From Sphingopyxis sp. Root154 (lineage in GTDB: Bacteria; Pseudomonadota; Alphaproteobacteria; Sphingomonadales; Sphingomonadaceae), in NCBI RefSeq assembly GCF_001427105.1, contig NZ_LMGI01000003.1:598618-662617 (forward strand): 64,000 bases of DNA, written 5' to 3'. Under the pieces are notes generated by a model. That model had not been told where the DNA came from. It was given only the letters and a program-made list of their open reading frames with translations, and did not search any database. The position numbers and the translations under genes are program-made. This document shows, in pieces, positions 15,002-24,483 of this stretch. Within the stretch, counting starts at the first letter, position 1. Each line of letters opens with the position of its first letter.

Positions 15002-16358
15002 ACAGGGGCTTTCCTACCAGATCGTCGGCGACAAGGCCGGGGCCTATACGCGCGGCCTGCGCGATATGCCAGCCCACCGCGGCGACCGCAGCGTCGAAGA
15101 CATCGCCGCCGCGCGCGAGCATCGCGCCGCACGCCCCCGCAAGCACATCGCCCGTCCCCGCCGTCGCGAGCCAGGGGCTGCCCGGCCAGGCGGCGGCAAC
15201 GCGGCCATCGGGCGCGGCGATGATCGTGTCGGCGCCCTTGTAGATCACCACCGCCTGCGTCCGGACCGCGGCCGCCTTCGCGCGGTCGATCTTGCTGCCG
15301 TAGAGCTGTGGAAAAGCGCGCGTGAATTCGCCCTCATGCGGGGTCAGGATCGCCTTGCGCGGCGTTTCGGACAGGCGCGGCAACGCGGCATCGATCGCGG
15401 CCGCGTCGAGCACAAGCGGCTTGCCCGAATCGAGCGCCGCCTCGACATCGAACAGCAATTCATCGCCCGCCGGAAACCCGGGTCCGATCACGACCGCGCC
15501 GACGCGCGGATCGTCGAGCCGCTCGCCGAATTTTTCGTCGCTTTCGGTAATGATCGCCGAAAAGGGCGCGCGCTCGGCGCCGTCGAGCACAACATAGCCC
15601 GCGCCTGCGCGCTGCGCCGCCGCTGCCGTCAGTCCGGCGGCGCCGCGCATCGGCCCGGCGAAGACCAGCACCATGCCGCGCGTGAACTTGTGCGCCGTCA
15701 CATCAGGTGCAGGCGTCCGCGGCGTGGGCAAAGTGCGCACCGCTTTGCTCGCCGATATGCCGATGGGTGCGAGCAGGACGCGCCCGCACGCCGGTGCGGT
15801 CGGCAGCAGGACGTGCGCGGGCTTCAACGCCCCCAGCGCCAACGTCACATCGGCGACGAGCGGCGGGAGCCAGTTTTCGGCGCCATCGCTTTCTACCCCG
15901 CTGGGGAGGTCGATCGCCAATATGCGCCGGTCGGAAAAATGCCGGAGGATTATGGCAAGCGCGTCCGGGATCGGACGCGACAGCCCGACTCCGAACAGCG
16001 CGTCGACAATCAGGGGAGCGGGGGCAAGGCGGCCGTTCAGCGGCTCGACAGGCCCACTCCATCCTGCCCGCGCCGCCTTCGCCAGATCGGTTGCAGGCTC
16101 GGCCAGCGCGGCAACGCGCACGGAGGCCCCGCGCGCCGCGAGCAAGCGCGCCGCGACATAACCGTCGCCGCCATTGTTGCCGGGGCCGCACAGGATCAGG
16201 ATCGGCGCGCCCGCCGCCATACGCCATGCGGTATCGGCGACTGCCGCGCCCGCAAGCTCCATCAGTTCGGAGAGCGATGTGCCCTGGATCGCGCACGCGG
16301 CCTCGGCCTCACGCATAGCCTTGGCGGTCAGGATCGGGGCGTCGGCAGGAACGGACAT
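14994..16358 (-). CDS. nnr: Bifunctional NAD(P)H-hydrate epimerase / ADP-dependent NAD(P)H-hydrate dehydratase
   Basis: This is a fused metabolite-repair enzyme of about 454 residues. The N-terminal epimerase (YjeF-N) shows GPGNNGGDGYVAARLL near residue 50 and DALFGVGLSRP with the catalytic aspartate region AIDLPSGV. The C-terminal dehydratase (ribokinase-like) shows GPGFPAGDELL, LTPHEGEF and WLATAGTGDVLAG near residue 410. It epimerises and dehydrates damaged NADHX and NADPHX in the cytoplasm. The start ATG at 16358 begins MSVPADAPILTAKAMREAEA; the longer upstream frame overlaps no conserved region. It is 25 bp downstream of the lipoprotein gene and overlaps the RNA methyltransferase start by 8 bp. 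Confidence 0.94.
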   Translation of the reverse strand: MSVPADAPILTAKAMREAEAACAIQGTSLSELMELAGAAVADTAWRMAAGAPILILCGPGNNGGDGYVAARLLAARGASVRVAALAEPATDLAKAARAGWSGPVEPLNGRLAPAPLIVDALFGVGLSRPIPDALAIILRHFSDRRILAIDLPSGVESDGAENWLPPLVADVTLALGALKPAHVLLPTAPACGRVLLAPIGISASKAVRTLPTPRTPAPDVTAHKFTRGMVLVFAGPMRGAAGLTAAAAQRAGAGYVVLDGAERAPFSAIITESDEKFGERLDDPRVGAVVIGPGFPAGDELLFDVEAALDSGKPLVLDAAAIDAALPRLSETPRKAILTPHEGEFTRAFPQLYGSKIDRAKAAAVRTQAVVIYKGADTIIAAPDGRVAAAWPGSPWLATAGTGDVLAGACGAMLARGGDVFDAAVAAVGWHIAQAARIGPGLVADDLVGKPLYD

Positions 16359-16383
16359 CGCCGCTTCCCTAGCATGATTTCCG

Positions 16384-16773
16384 CTACTTCGCGCCGCCCG
16401 TATTGGCGGGCAGGCGATAGCGATCATTGCCGACCGCGACTTCGATGACATTGTCGCCGACGATGCTCACTTTCGCCGGTTCCGCGCCGTCGGCGGACAC
16501 CACGCCGCGCCCGTCGGTGGTGATCTGCAGGCGGCGATAGCCGACGTTGCTGCGCCCGACGACGAGAACTGCCCCGCCCTCGCCGCTCATTTCCTCGACG
16601 GTGCAGGTTCGGTCGAACAATTTGGCGCCCTCGAGTGCGCATTCGATGCGGCCATTCTCGGCGGCTTCGCGCGAACCGCGTGCTTCGGCTTCGGCAAGGT
16701 CGCTGTTGTCGGATGTGCGATTGCAGCCAGCGAGCGCGATCAGCGCCAGCAATGCCCCCCCGAGTCTTCTCAT
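16384..16773 (-). CDS. Small lipoprotein of unknown function
   Basis: The 129-residue product begins [20 protein letters not shown], with lipobox LALAGC, so it is predicted to be lipidated and exported. The mature domain contains two cysteines ([11 protein letters not shown] and DRTCTVEEM) and short beta-strand-like stretches ([40 protein letters not shown]). I do not recognise a family. The ATG at 16773 overlaps the ilvD stop in ATGA, so translation is coupled to ilvD, and the NAD(P)HX repair gene follows after 25 bp. A longer open frame reading back into ilvD is rejected because ilvD is certain there. Confidence 0.82.
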   Translation of the reverse strand: MRRLGGALLALIALAGCNRTSDNSDLAEAEARGSREAAENGRIECALEGAKLFDRTCTVEEMSGEGGAVLVVGRSNVGYRRLQITTDGRGVVSADGAEPAKVSIVGDNVIEVAVGNDRYRLPANTGGAK

Positions 16774-18629
16774 CCCTTGCCCTTCAACTGCGACAGGTCG
16801 CGCACCGCACCGCGCGCGGCGCTTGTCGTCATCGCGGCATAGGCTTGAAGTGCTACCGAAACCTTGCGCGGGCGCGGCTTCGCGGGCTGCCAGGCGGCGT
16901 CGCCCTTCGCTTCCATCGCGGCGCGGCGGTCGGCGAGCACATTGTCGGAGACCATCAGGTTGATCGTGCGCTTCGGGATATCGATCTCGATCAGGTCGCC
17001 ATTCTCGACCAGCCCGATCGTTCCACCCTCGGCCGCTTCGGGAGAGGCATGACCGATCGACAGCCCCGACGTGCCGCCCGAAAAGCGCCCGTCGGTGACC
17101 AGCGCGCACGCGGCACCAAGCCCCTTCGACTTGAGGTAGCTCGTCGGATAAAGCATTTCCTGCATCCCCGGCCCGCCTTTCGGTCCTTCGTATCGGATGA
17201 CGATGACATCGCCCGCCACGACCTGCCCGGTGAGAATAGCCGCGACCGATGCATCCTGGCTTTCATAAACCTTCGCCGGACCCGAAAATTTCAGGATCGA
17301 TTCGTCGACGCCCGCGGTCTTCACGATGCATCCATCGAGCGCAATATTGCCCGACAATACCGCGAGCCCGCCATCCTGGCTGAATGCATGGTCGGCCGAA
17401 CGGATCACGCCGGCTTCGCGGTCGAGGTCGAGCGAGTCCCAGCGCCGGTCCTGGCTGAACGCGACCTGCGTCGGAACCCCGCCCGGCGCCGCCATGAAGA
17501 ATTTCTGCACGTCGGGGTCGTTGGTCCGCGAAATGTCCCATTTGTTGAGGGCATCGCCCAGCGTCGCGCTGTGCACCGTCGGCAGATGGGCATGGAGCAG
17601 GCCCGCGCGCTCAAGCTGGCCGAGGATCGCCATGATCCCGCCGGCTCGATGGACATCCTCCATATGGACGTCCGATTTGGCGGGTGCGACCTTCGACAGG
17701 CACGGCACGCGCCGCGAGAGCCGGTCGATGTCGGTCATCGTAAAATCGACCCCGGCCTCGAACGCCGCGGCGAGCAGATGGAGCACCGTGTTGGTCGACC
17801 CGCCCATCGCGATATCGAGGCTCATCGCATTTTCGAACGCCTCGAAGGTCGCGATATTGCGCGGCAGCACGCTGTCATCGTCCTGCTCATAATGGCGCTT
17901 GCAGATCTCGACGACGATCCGCCCGGCGCGCAGGAACAGCTCCTTGCGGTCGGCGTGCGTTGCCAGCGTCGAGCCATTGCCCGGCAGTGAAAGGCCCAGC
18001 GCTTCGGTCAGGCAATTCATCGAGTTCGCGGTGAACATACCCGAGCAGGACCCGCAGGTGGGGCACGCCGCGCGCTCGATTTCGTCCACCTCGGCATCGG
18101 TGTATTTGTCGTCGGCGGCGGCAACCATCGCGTCGACCAGGTCGAGCGCCACTTCCTTGCCCTTGATCACGACCTTGCCTGCCTCCATCGGTCCGCCCGA
18201 GACGAATACGACGGGGATATTGATGCGCAGCGCCGCCATCAGCATGCCGGGTGTGATCTTGTCGCAGTTGGAGATACACACCATCGCGTCGGCGCAATGC
18301 GCGTTGACCATATATTCGACTGAATCCGCGATCAGGTCGCGGCTGGGCAGGGAATAGAGCATGCCGTCATGCCCCATCGCGATGCCGTCATCGACAGCGA
18401 TCGTGTTGAATTCCTTGGCAACTCCGCCCGAGGCCTCGATCTCGCGCGCGACCATCTGGCCGAGGTCTTTGAGATGGACGTGGCCAGGAACGAATTGCGT
18501 AAAGCTGTTCACCACAGCGATGATCGGCTTGCCGAAGTCGCTGTCCTTCATTCCCGTCGCACGCCAAAGGCCGCGGGCACCGGCCATATTACGGCCATGG
18601 GTCGTGGTGCGCGAACGATATGAAGGCAT
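16770..18629 (-). CDS. ilvD: Dihydroxy-acid dehydratase
   Basis: The 619-residue product has the normal length of the IlvD family. It shows the iron-sulfur cysteine sites [11 protein letters not shown] near residue 122 and [19 protein letters not shown] near residue 195, plus [14 protein letters not shown] near the C-terminus. The enzyme dehydrates 2,3-dihydroxy-3-methyl acids to the 2-oxo acid precursors of valine, leucine and isoleucine in the cytoplasm. An AGGAC ribosome site lies 8 bp before the ATG. The 59-bp gap in front is AT-rich and may contain its promoter. It overlaps the lipoprotein start downstream. Confidence 0.97.
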   Translation of the reverse strand: MPSYRSRTTTHGRNMAGARGLWRATGMKDSDFGKPIIAVVNSFTQFVPGHVHLKDLGQMVAREIEASGGVAKEFNTIAVDDGIAMGHDGMLYSLPSRDLIADSVEYMVNAHCADAMVCISNCDKITPGMLMAALRINIPVVFVSGGPMEAGKVVIKGKEVALDLVDAMVAAADDKYTDAEVDEIERAACPTCGSCSGMFTANSMNCLTEALGLSLPGNGSTLATHADRKELFLRAGRIVVEICKRHYEQDDDSVLPRNIATFEAFENAMSLDIAMGGSTNTVLHLLAAAFEAGVDFTMTDIDRLSRRVPCLSKVAPAKSDVHMEDVHRAGGIMAILGQLERAGLLHAHLPTVHSATLGDALNKWDISRTNDPDVQKFFMAAPGGVPTQVAFSQDRRWDSLDLDREAGVIRSADHAFSQDGGLAVLSGNIALDGCIVKTAGVDESILKFSGPAKVYESQDASVAAILTGQVVAGDVIVIRYEGPKGGPGMQEMLYPTSYLKSKGLGAACALVTDGRFSGGTSGLSIGHASPEAAEGGTIGLVENGDLIEIDIPKRTINLMVSDNVLADRRAAMEAKGDAAWQPAKPRPRKVSVALQAYAAMTTSAARGAVRDLSQLKGKG

Positions 18630-18688
18630 TTTTAACAGTCCTGATAATTTTATTTCAAAAATAAGCGAAGAGACGCGCCTCTACACGC

Positions 18689-19420
18689 CTATTCCGCCAG
18701 ATTCAATGCAACTTTGCTGCACATGCGAGAAAGCCGCTCGGCAAAGAGCGCCTGCCCCGGCGCATCGCCGACCAGATCCTGCCGCATCTCGATCCCGACA
18801 TAGGGAATGCCATTGCCCTCGGCGTGGCGGTTCATCGTCGCGTTGAGAAGCTTGCCCGAATAGGGCTGCTGGTCGCCGACGATCATGCCTTCGGCTTCCA
18901 AAGCCCCAATTGCCGCCGCCGCGAGCCGGTCGTCCTCATTATAGAGCACCCCGACGTGCCACGGCCGCGCCTGCTCGGGATGCGCCGCGAGCGATGGTGT
19001 GAAGCTGTGCAGCGACAGGATCATCGCCGGGCGCTGCGCGGCGATCGTCGCCGCAATATGGTCGTGATAGGGACGGAAAAAACGCGCCAACCGCGCCTCG
19101 CGGGCATCATCGTCGAGTGCATTGCCCGGCACCGCATGCCCGTCGCTCGCGATCGGCAGCACGCCGGGTGCATCCTCGTCGCGATTGCAGTCGACGACGA
19201 GGCGAGACACGCCGCCGAGAATCGCCGCATCGACCGCGCCGCTCTCGACGAGCAATGCCGCCACTTCCGCAACTCCGATATCGATCGCGATATGGTTGGC
19301 CAGCAGTGCCGGATCGATGCCGAGGCCGACGTCGCCGGGCACAAAGGCCGAAGCATGGTCGGCGATCAGCAAGATGCCATCCGTGCGCGCTTCGCCGATC
19401 TGCCGCCACGCTTCGCTCAT
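18689..19420 (-). CDS. N-formylglutamate amidohydrolase family protein
   Basis: This 243-residue protein carries the family pattern LLIADHASAFVPGDVG near residue 20, SRLVVDCNRD near residue 75, LSLHSFTPSL and the C-terminal GIPYVGIEMRQDLV. The His, Asp/Glu and His residues in these motifs are the expected metal ligands. Characterised members hydrolyse N-formyl-L-glutamate to formate and glutamate in histidine breakdown. No other hut gene is present in the window, so a different N-acyl amide substrate is possible. The start ATG at 19420 overlaps the ispE stop (ATGA), which supports this start over a longer frame running into ispE. Confidence 0.88.
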   Translation of the reverse strand: MSEAWRQIGEARTDGILLIADHASAFVPGDVGLGIDPALLANHIAIDIGVAEVAALLVESGAVDAAILGGVSRLVVDCNRDEDAPGVLPIASDGHAVPGNALDDDAREARLARFFRPYHDHIAATIAAQRPAMILSLHSFTPSLAAHPEQARPWHVGVLYNEDDRLAAAAIGALEAEGMIVGDQQPYSGKLLNATMNRHAEGNGIPYVGIEMRQDLVGDAPGQALFAERLSRMCSKVALNLAE

Positions 19421-20265
19421 CGCAATGTCCCCGCCATCGACCACCAGCCCGGATACCGCTCTGTCAGCGCTGCCGCCGCCGTGTCGCGGTCGGCGGCCGC
19501 GTCGAACAGCGCAAAACAGGTCGCGCCCGACCCCGACATACGCGCCAGCCACGGGCGCAGTCCGCCGAGTTCGAGCAATATGTCGGCAATCGCCGGGCAC
19601 TGCGCGATCGCCGGGCGCTGCAGATCGTTGCGCGCGCCTAGCAATTGCGCGCGCAGATCAGCACCGGTGAACAGCGGTCCGCGATCGATCCCGTCCCACG
19701 CCGCAAAAACCGGCCCCGTCGCAACCGGCTGGCGCGGATTGACCAGCAGCACCGGCGTTCCGCCAAGCCGCAACTCGGGCACGGCGCTCAATTCTTCTCC
19801 GACGCCGATACCGAGACAGGTCGTGCTCGCCACACAGGCGGCGATGTCGGCGCCGAGCGGGCCGACGAGCCGCGCCAGCGCCGTATCGCCCAGTTCGGGC
19901 AGGAAATGAGTCCGGATCAGCCGCGCCATCGCCGCTGCGTCCGCCGACCCGCCGCCGATCCCCGCCGCGACCGGCAGTCGCTTCGTCAGCGTCACGGCAA
20001 GCGGCGGCAACCGATCGGCGCCATAGCGGCCGCGCAGCGATGCGAGCACCTGCATCACCAGATTGTCCTGGCCTGCGCTCAATCCTTCTGCGAATTCACC
20101 GTCGATCGTCAGCGCATCGGTATCGGCGAACTCGGCGGCGATCGCGTCGCCGTCACCCACAAAGGCGAACAGCGTCTCGATCGCATGATAGCCGTCGGCC
20201 CGGCGCCCTCTGACATGGAGCGCGAGGTTGATCTTGGCCCAGCCCGTCTCGCGAAACGCGGTCAC
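19417..20265 (-). CDS. ispE: 4-diphosphocytidyl-2-C-methyl-D-erythritol kinase
   Basis: The 282-residue product is a GHMP kinase with the usual N-terminal AKINLALHVRGRRADGYH, the ATP loop PVAAGIGGGSADAAA near residue 95, and the C-terminal MSGSGATCFALF. It phosphorylates CDP-methylerythritol in the non-mevalonate isoprenoid pathway in the cytoplasm. Its start overlaps the TPR gene by 4 bp and its stop overlaps the amidohydrolase start by 4 bp, so all three are translationally coupled. Confidence 0.97.
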   Translation of the reverse strand: MTAFRETGWAKINLALHVRGRRADGYHAIETLFAFVGDGDAIAAEFADTDALTIDGEFAEGLSAGQDNLVMQVLASLRGRYGADRLPPLAVTLTKRLPVAAGIGGGSADAAAMARLIRTHFLPELGDTALARLVGPLGADIAACVASTTCLGIGVGEELSAVPELRLGGTPVLLVNPRQPVATGPVFAAWDGIDRGPLFTGADLRAQLLGARNDLQRPAIAQCPAIADILLELGGLRPWLARMSGSGATCFALFDAAADRDTAAAALTERYPGWWSMAGTLR

Positions 20266-21932
20266 GGCGCGGTGTTTGCGGGGGTCAGCCCGTCGCGCAG
20301 CTTCGCCTCAAGCCGCGTCGCCATCTCGGCCTCGGCGAGCAGCGCGGCCGCGCGCCAATTGTAGCGCGCCTGAAACTTCTGCCCCGCCTTCCAATAGGCG
20401 TCGCCCAGATGCTCGACGATCACCGCATTCCCCGGCTCGCCGAGCTGCGCCTTTTCGAGCAGCTTCACGGCGTCGTCGGTACGCCCGGTCAGGAAATAGG
20501 CCCAGCCGAGCGAGTCGGCGATGCTCGCATTCTGCGGCTCCTGCGCCCACGCCGCCTCGATCCGCGCGAGCGACTGCTTCACATCCTTGCGCCGTTCGAG
20601 CGCCGAATAGCCGGCAAAATTGAGGATCGAAGCATCGTCGGGCCGCAGCGCGACGGCGCGTTCCATCAGCGGCGCCGCCGCATCCCACTGCCCCGCCTGC
20701 AGCAACAGTTCGGCGCGTGCGATCAGCAATGTACCACGGAGCATATTGTCGCCCGCGCTGTTCCCCAGTGAAGCTTCGAGGCGCTCATAGGCGCGTGCCG
20801 CCGCTGCCGAATCGCCCGATCGCCGCGCGATGTCGGCGAGCCGGACCAGCAGGCTACGCGCGGTATTCTCGTTGGCCGCAGCCTCGGCCAGCTTGGCCGC
20901 ACCGGGCAGGTCGCCGGCATCGGCCATCAACTCGGCGCGCCGCATCGCGAGAACCGGCGGGAGCGGTACCCTCCCGGTTTCGAGCAGCACCATGGCATCG
21001 CCCCGCTGCCTATTGCGATCGAGCGCCTCGACCAGCGTCGTGCGCACCGCCAGATCCTCATCGTTGAGCCAATAGGCGGCGCGCGCGAACAGCAGCGGCA
21101 GCTTGGCGCTGCCCCCCGGCGTGCGGGCCAGCCCATCGGCAAGCAGGCCAAGCCATTGCGCTACACCCGCCTGCGGCGTCGTAACGGGTTGGTCTGGCAG
21201 CAACAGCATCGGGTCCTCGCGCTGCCCCGTCGCGAGCGCGATCCGCCCGCGCAGCCGCTGCGCCGCATCGCGCGAGCCCGCCCGCTCGAGCGTCGCCGCA
21301 AGTCGCAGTCCAACAAGCTGGCTTGTCCGGTCGGTCAGCGTGACGCCGTCGGTCAGCGTCGCCGCCTCGCCGACCCGTTTCGTCGCGATCTGGACGAGCG
21401 CGACCTGCAGCGTCAGCGCCGGTTCGGGCCGCTGGCGGCTGTTAACGGCAATCAGGTGCCGTTCGGGCAGCTTTTCGCGGGCGCCGACATCGAGCCAGGC
21501 GTTCACCGTGGGCAGGATCAACCGCGCGATCGTGTCGGCCCCTGCCTTGTCGATGCGGCCCGCCGCATAGTCGCGCGCGGCCTTCCAGTCGGACCGGCGC
21601 ATCGCGTCGACCATTAGCACGAGCTGCGCGTCGAAGCGGCGGTCGCCTGCCGTCCATAAACGCAGCGCGGCTGCGCGCGCGGCAACCAGGTCGCCCGCCT
21701 CGATCGCCTGTTCGAGCATCCGTCCCCGCAGGCCCGGCAGGTCGGGCGCGACGCTCGACACCGCGGTGAGCGCCGAAAGCGCCGCAGCGGGCTCGCCGCT
21801 CTCTTCCGCCAGCCGCGCCCGCACGAGCGCGTTGAGCGCGGCGCCATTGTCGTCGACGGCATGCGCCGGAACCGCCACCGCAATCGCGGCGGCAGTCAGA
21901 AAGAAGCGCGCGGGCTTACATGTTCGGGTAAT
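20262..21932 (-). CDS. Exported tetratricopeptide repeat protein (start uncertain)
   Basis: The product, roughly 550 residues, is alpha-helical and repeat-rich. Its last third contains TPR-like pairs (AVALRPDDASILNFAGYSAL, AWAQEPQNASIADSLGWAYFL, AQLGEPGNAVIVEHLGDAYW). The N-terminus looks like a signal peptide, KPARFFLTAAAIAVAVPAHA, with a likely cleavage site after AHA. The puzzle is the start: no ATG, GTG or TTG lies in frame just before the signal peptide. The ATG at 21919-21921 belongs to the other frame (it is the last codon of ETF-QO), and the nearest conceivable codons are ATT at 21932 or a GTG inside the hydrophobic core. The left coordinate is firm and the right one is provisional. 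Role unknown; probably periplasmic or outer-membrane-associated scaffolding. Confidence 0.75.
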   Translation of the reverse strand: MTRTCKPARFFLTAAAIAVAVPAHAVDDNGAALNALVRARLAEESGEPAAALSALTAVSSVAPDLPGLRGRMLEQAIEAGDLVAARAAALRLWTAGDRRFDAQLVLMVDAMRRSDWKAARDYAAGRIDKAGADTIARLILPTVNAWLDVGAREKLPERHLIAVNSRQRPEPALTLQVALVQIATKRVGEAATLTDGVTLTDRTSQLVGLRLAATLERAGSRDAAQRLRGRIALATGQREDPMLLLPDQPVTTPQAGVAQWLGLLADGLARTPGGSAKLPLLFARAAYWLNDEDLAVRTTLVEALDRNRQRGDAMVLLETGRVPLPPVLAMRRAELMADAGDLPGAAKLAEAAANENTARSLLVRLADIARRSGDSAAAARAYERLEASLGNSAGDNMLRGTLLIARAELLLQAGQWDAAAPLMERAVALRPDDASILNFAGYSALERRKDVKQSLARIEAAWAQEPQNASIADSLGWAYFLTGRTDDAVKLLEKAQLGEPGNAVIVEHLGDAYWKAGQKFQARYNWRAAALLAEAEMATRLEAKLRDGLTPANTAP

Positions 21933-23571
21933 TGGGGCCTCCGCCGCCTTCGGGGGTGACCCAGTTGATATTCTGGGTCGGGTCCTTGATGTCGCACGTC
22001 TTGCAATGGACGCAATTCTGCGCGTTGATGACGAATTTCGGGTCGCCCTCGGCCTCGCCGACAATCTCGTAAACCCCTGCCGGGCAATAACGCTGCGCGG
22101 GCTCGTCATAGAGTGGCAAATTGTAGGCGACCGGGATCGACGGATCCTTGAGCTGCAGGTGTACCGGCTGGTCCTCCTCATGATTAGTGTTCGAAACGAA
22201 CACCGAGGAGAGGCGGTCGAAGGTGAGCACGCCGTCGGGTTTCGGATAATCGGGCTTCGGCATGATGTCGGCCCGGTACAGGCTCTCATTGTCCGGATGA
22301 TGCTTCATCGTGAAGGGAACTTTGATCTTCAGGGTTTCGAGCCACATCGTGATACCCGACAGGAGCGTCCCCGCCAGGTCGCCATATTTCTCGACGAGCG
22401 GCAACACGTTGCGCACGACGCTGAGTTCTTTCTTGACCCAGCTGTCGTCAAAGGCGGCCTGATAGGCATCAAGCGTGTCGCTGCTGCGGCCCGCAGTCAC
22501 CGCGGCGAATGCCGCTTCGGCCGCCATCATGCCAGACTTCATCGCGGTATGCGTGCCCTTGATGCGCGGGACGTTCAGGAAACCCGCGGTATCGCCGATC
22601 AGCGCCCCGCCCGGGAAAGCAAGCTTTGGCACCGACTGAAGCCCGCCGTCGCTGATCGCGCGTGCGCCATAGGACACGCGCTTGCCGCCCTTCAAAATCT
22701 TCGCGATCTCGGGGTGCGTCTTCCACTTCTGCATTTCCTGGAACGGGGAAATGTGCGGATTGCGATAGTTGAGCCAGGTCACGAAGCCCAACGCAACCTG
22801 CCCATTCGCCTGATGATAGAGGAAACCGCCGCCGTTGGCGTTCTGGTCGAGCGGCCAGCCCTGCGTGTGGATCACCCGGCCCGCGGCGTGATTCTCGGGC
22901 TTGATGTCCCACAGTTCCTTGACGCCAAGGCCATAGACCTGCGGCTCGCAATCGCTGTCGAGCGCGAACTGCGGTTTGAGCATCTTGGTCAGATGACCGC
23001 GCACGCCCTCGGCGAAAAAGGTATATTTCGCATGGAGTTCGAGGCCGGGGGCATAGTCGCCCTTGTGGCTGCCGTCGCGCGCAACGCCCATGTCGCCGGT
23101 TGCGACGCCTTTGACCGATCCATCCTCATTGTAGAGAATCTCGGCGGCGGGGAAGCCGGGGAAGATTTCGACGCCAAGACCTTCGGCTTGTTCGGCGAGC
23201 CAGCGGCAAAGATTGCCGAGGCTGCCGGTATAGGTGCCCTTGTTATGCATAAAGCCGGGCGAGATGAATTCGGGAAGCGCGAATTTTTTCGCCTTCGTCA
23301 GCACCCAATGCTGGTTGTCGTTCACGGGGACTTCGGCAAGCGGACAGCCCTGCGCGCGCCATTCGGGAAGCAGCTCATCGAGCGATTTAGGATCGATCAC
23401 CGCCCCCGAGAGGATGTGCGCGCCGACCTCGGACCCCTTTTCGAGGATACACACCGACAATTCGCTGCCCGCGTCATTCGCCAATTGTTTGAGGCGGATC
23501 GCCGCCGAAAGCCCCGCCGGCCCTGCGCCAACGATGACCACGTCATAGGGCATCGATTCCCGTTCGCTCAC
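21916..23571 (-). CDS. Electron transfer flavoprotein-ubiquinone oxidoreductase
   Basis: This membrane-associated flavoprotein of about 551 residues passes electrons from ETF (fed by acyl-CoA and other dehydrogenases) to ubiquinone. It shows the FAD site DVVIVGAGPAGLSAA near the N-terminus and the 4Fe-4S motif NCVHCKTCDIKDPTQNINW near residue 525, ending GPNYPNM as in other sphingomonads. I chose the GTG at 23571 (giving VSERESMPYDVVIVG) because AGAAAGG lies 7 bp before it; the ATG at the seventh codon is an alternative, and a longer ATG at 23607 lacks support. The TPR gene follows directly, with its likely start region overlapping this stop. Confidence 0.96.
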   Translation of the reverse strand: MSERESMPYDVVIVGAGPAGLSAAIRLKQLANDAGSELSVCILEKGSEVGAHILSGAVIDPKSLDELLPEWRAQGCPLAEVPVNDNQHWVLTKAKKFALPEFISPGFMHNKGTYTGSLGNLCRWLAEQAEGLGVEIFPGFPAAEILYNEDGSVKGVATGDMGVARDGSHKGDYAPGLELHAKYTFFAEGVRGHLTKMLKPQFALDSDCEPQVYGLGVKELWDIKPENHAAGRVIHTQGWPLDQNANGGGFLYHQANGQVALGFVTWLNYRNPHISPFQEMQKWKTHPEIAKILKGGKRVSYGARAISDGGLQSVPKLAFPGGALIGDTAGFLNVPRIKGTHTAMKSGMMAAEAAFAAVTAGRSSDTLDAYQAAFDDSWVKKELSVVRNVLPLVEKYGDLAGTLLSGITMWLETLKIKVPFTMKHHPDNESLYRADIMPKPDYPKPDGVLTFDRLSSVFVSNTNHEEDQPVHLQLKDPSIPVAYNLPLYDEPAQRYCPAGVYEIVGEAEGDPKFVINAQNCVHCKTCDIKDPTQNINWVTPEGGGGPNYPNM

Positions 23572-23691
23572 CGCAAATACCTTTCTGCCGTCCCCGCACG
23601 GGATCATTCATCGTGTCCCGCGCTCATTCTGTCACGAAATGCGATGCCCGCCAATTGACGGGTCCGTCAACCACCTGTTTGGTGTAAATCG

Positions 23692-24480
23692 ATGGGTGGG
23701 TCATATTCAGCGTTGCTGGCCGAAAGCACTTGCGACTGGTGGTCGCTGGCGGGAGTCGACGCGCTCGTCGGCGAACAGCCGGCAGGCTGGCTCGTCACGC
23801 CGCCCGCAAATGACGCTGCGGCGTCCAAGCCCAAACGGGCCGCAAACGCCGAACCCGAACTGCCCCCGCTTCCCGCTGTGCTCCAGCGGCAGGAGACGCC
23901 CGAAGCGGCCGAACCGAAGGGGCCGGTCGTGTTTCCGGACGATTGGACCGAATTTCAAAACTGGCTTGCAACGGCCGACTATGTGCCGGGAAGCCAGTGG
24001 GATGCGCGTCGCGTGCTTCCTGCCGGTGAAGCGGGTACGCCGCTGATGCTGCTCACCGCATGGCCCGAAATCGACGACCAGCGCGACGGCACGCTCTTTG
24101 CGGGCCCGGCAGGCAAGCTGCTCGACGCGATGTTACAGGCAATCGGAATGGCGCGTGGCGGTTGCTATGTCGCCAGCCTCGCGGTGACGCGTCCCGCCGG
24201 CGGCCGCTGCGACGGCGAAGAGGCGGCCGAGCTCGACCGGCTGCTTTGGCATCACTTGCGACTGGCGAAACCGGAACGTTTGCTGCTGATCGGCAGCGAT
24301 ATCGTCCGCATGGCTGCCAGCCTGCCGCTGCCCGACGCGCGCGGAAAGTTACTAAATATTAACCAAGATGGCGGCAAGATGGAGGCCGTAGCAGTCGCCC
24401 ATCCCGCGATGCTGCTGGCTCGGCCCGCCCAGAAAGCGGCGGCATGGGATAGCCTGAAACTGTTCAACCGGGGACGTTGA
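23692..24480 (+). CDS. Uracil-DNA glycosylase-like protein with altered catalytic motif
   Basis: The second half of this 262-residue protein follows the order of family 4/5 uracil-DNA glycosylases: TLFAGPAGKLLDAMLQAIG at about 134-152, a CYVASLAVTRP strand, RLLLIGSDIV, and HPAMLLARPAQKAAAW at 237-252 (motif B, HPAxLLR). The first motif, GExPGxxED in active enzymes, reads LTAWPEIDDQRDG here, and the cysteines do not fit the usual 4Fe-4S set. The N-terminal 80 residues are Pro/Ala-rich and look unstructured. It may be a diverged or non-catalytic DNA-binding member. Divergent from ETF-QO and 3 bp upstream of the lytic transglycosylase gene, probably one operon. Confidence 0.75.
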   Translation: MGGSYSALLAESTCDWWSLAGVDALVGEQPAGWLVTPPANDAAASKPKRAANAEPELPPLPAVLQRQETPEAAEPKGPVVFPDDWTEFQNWLATADYVPGSQWDARRVLPAGEAGTPLMLLTAWPEIDDQRDGTLFAGPAGKLLDAMLQAIGMARGGCYVASLAVTRPAGGRCDGEEAAELDRLLWHHLRLAKPERLLLIGSDIVRMAASLPLPDARGKLLNINQDGGKMEAVAVAHPAMLLARPAQKAAAWDSLKLFNRGR

Positions 24481-24483
24481 CGG

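Noticed and set aside
18661..18680. Possible terminator before ilvD
   Set aside because: The stem has only about 4 bp, too weak to call, although AT-rich sequence follows on the minus strand.
21766..23658. 630-codon open frame on the plus strand
   Set aside because: It is antisense to ETF-QO, whose FAD and iron-sulfur motifs fix the coding strand; its composition is Arg/His/Asp-rich without a domain.
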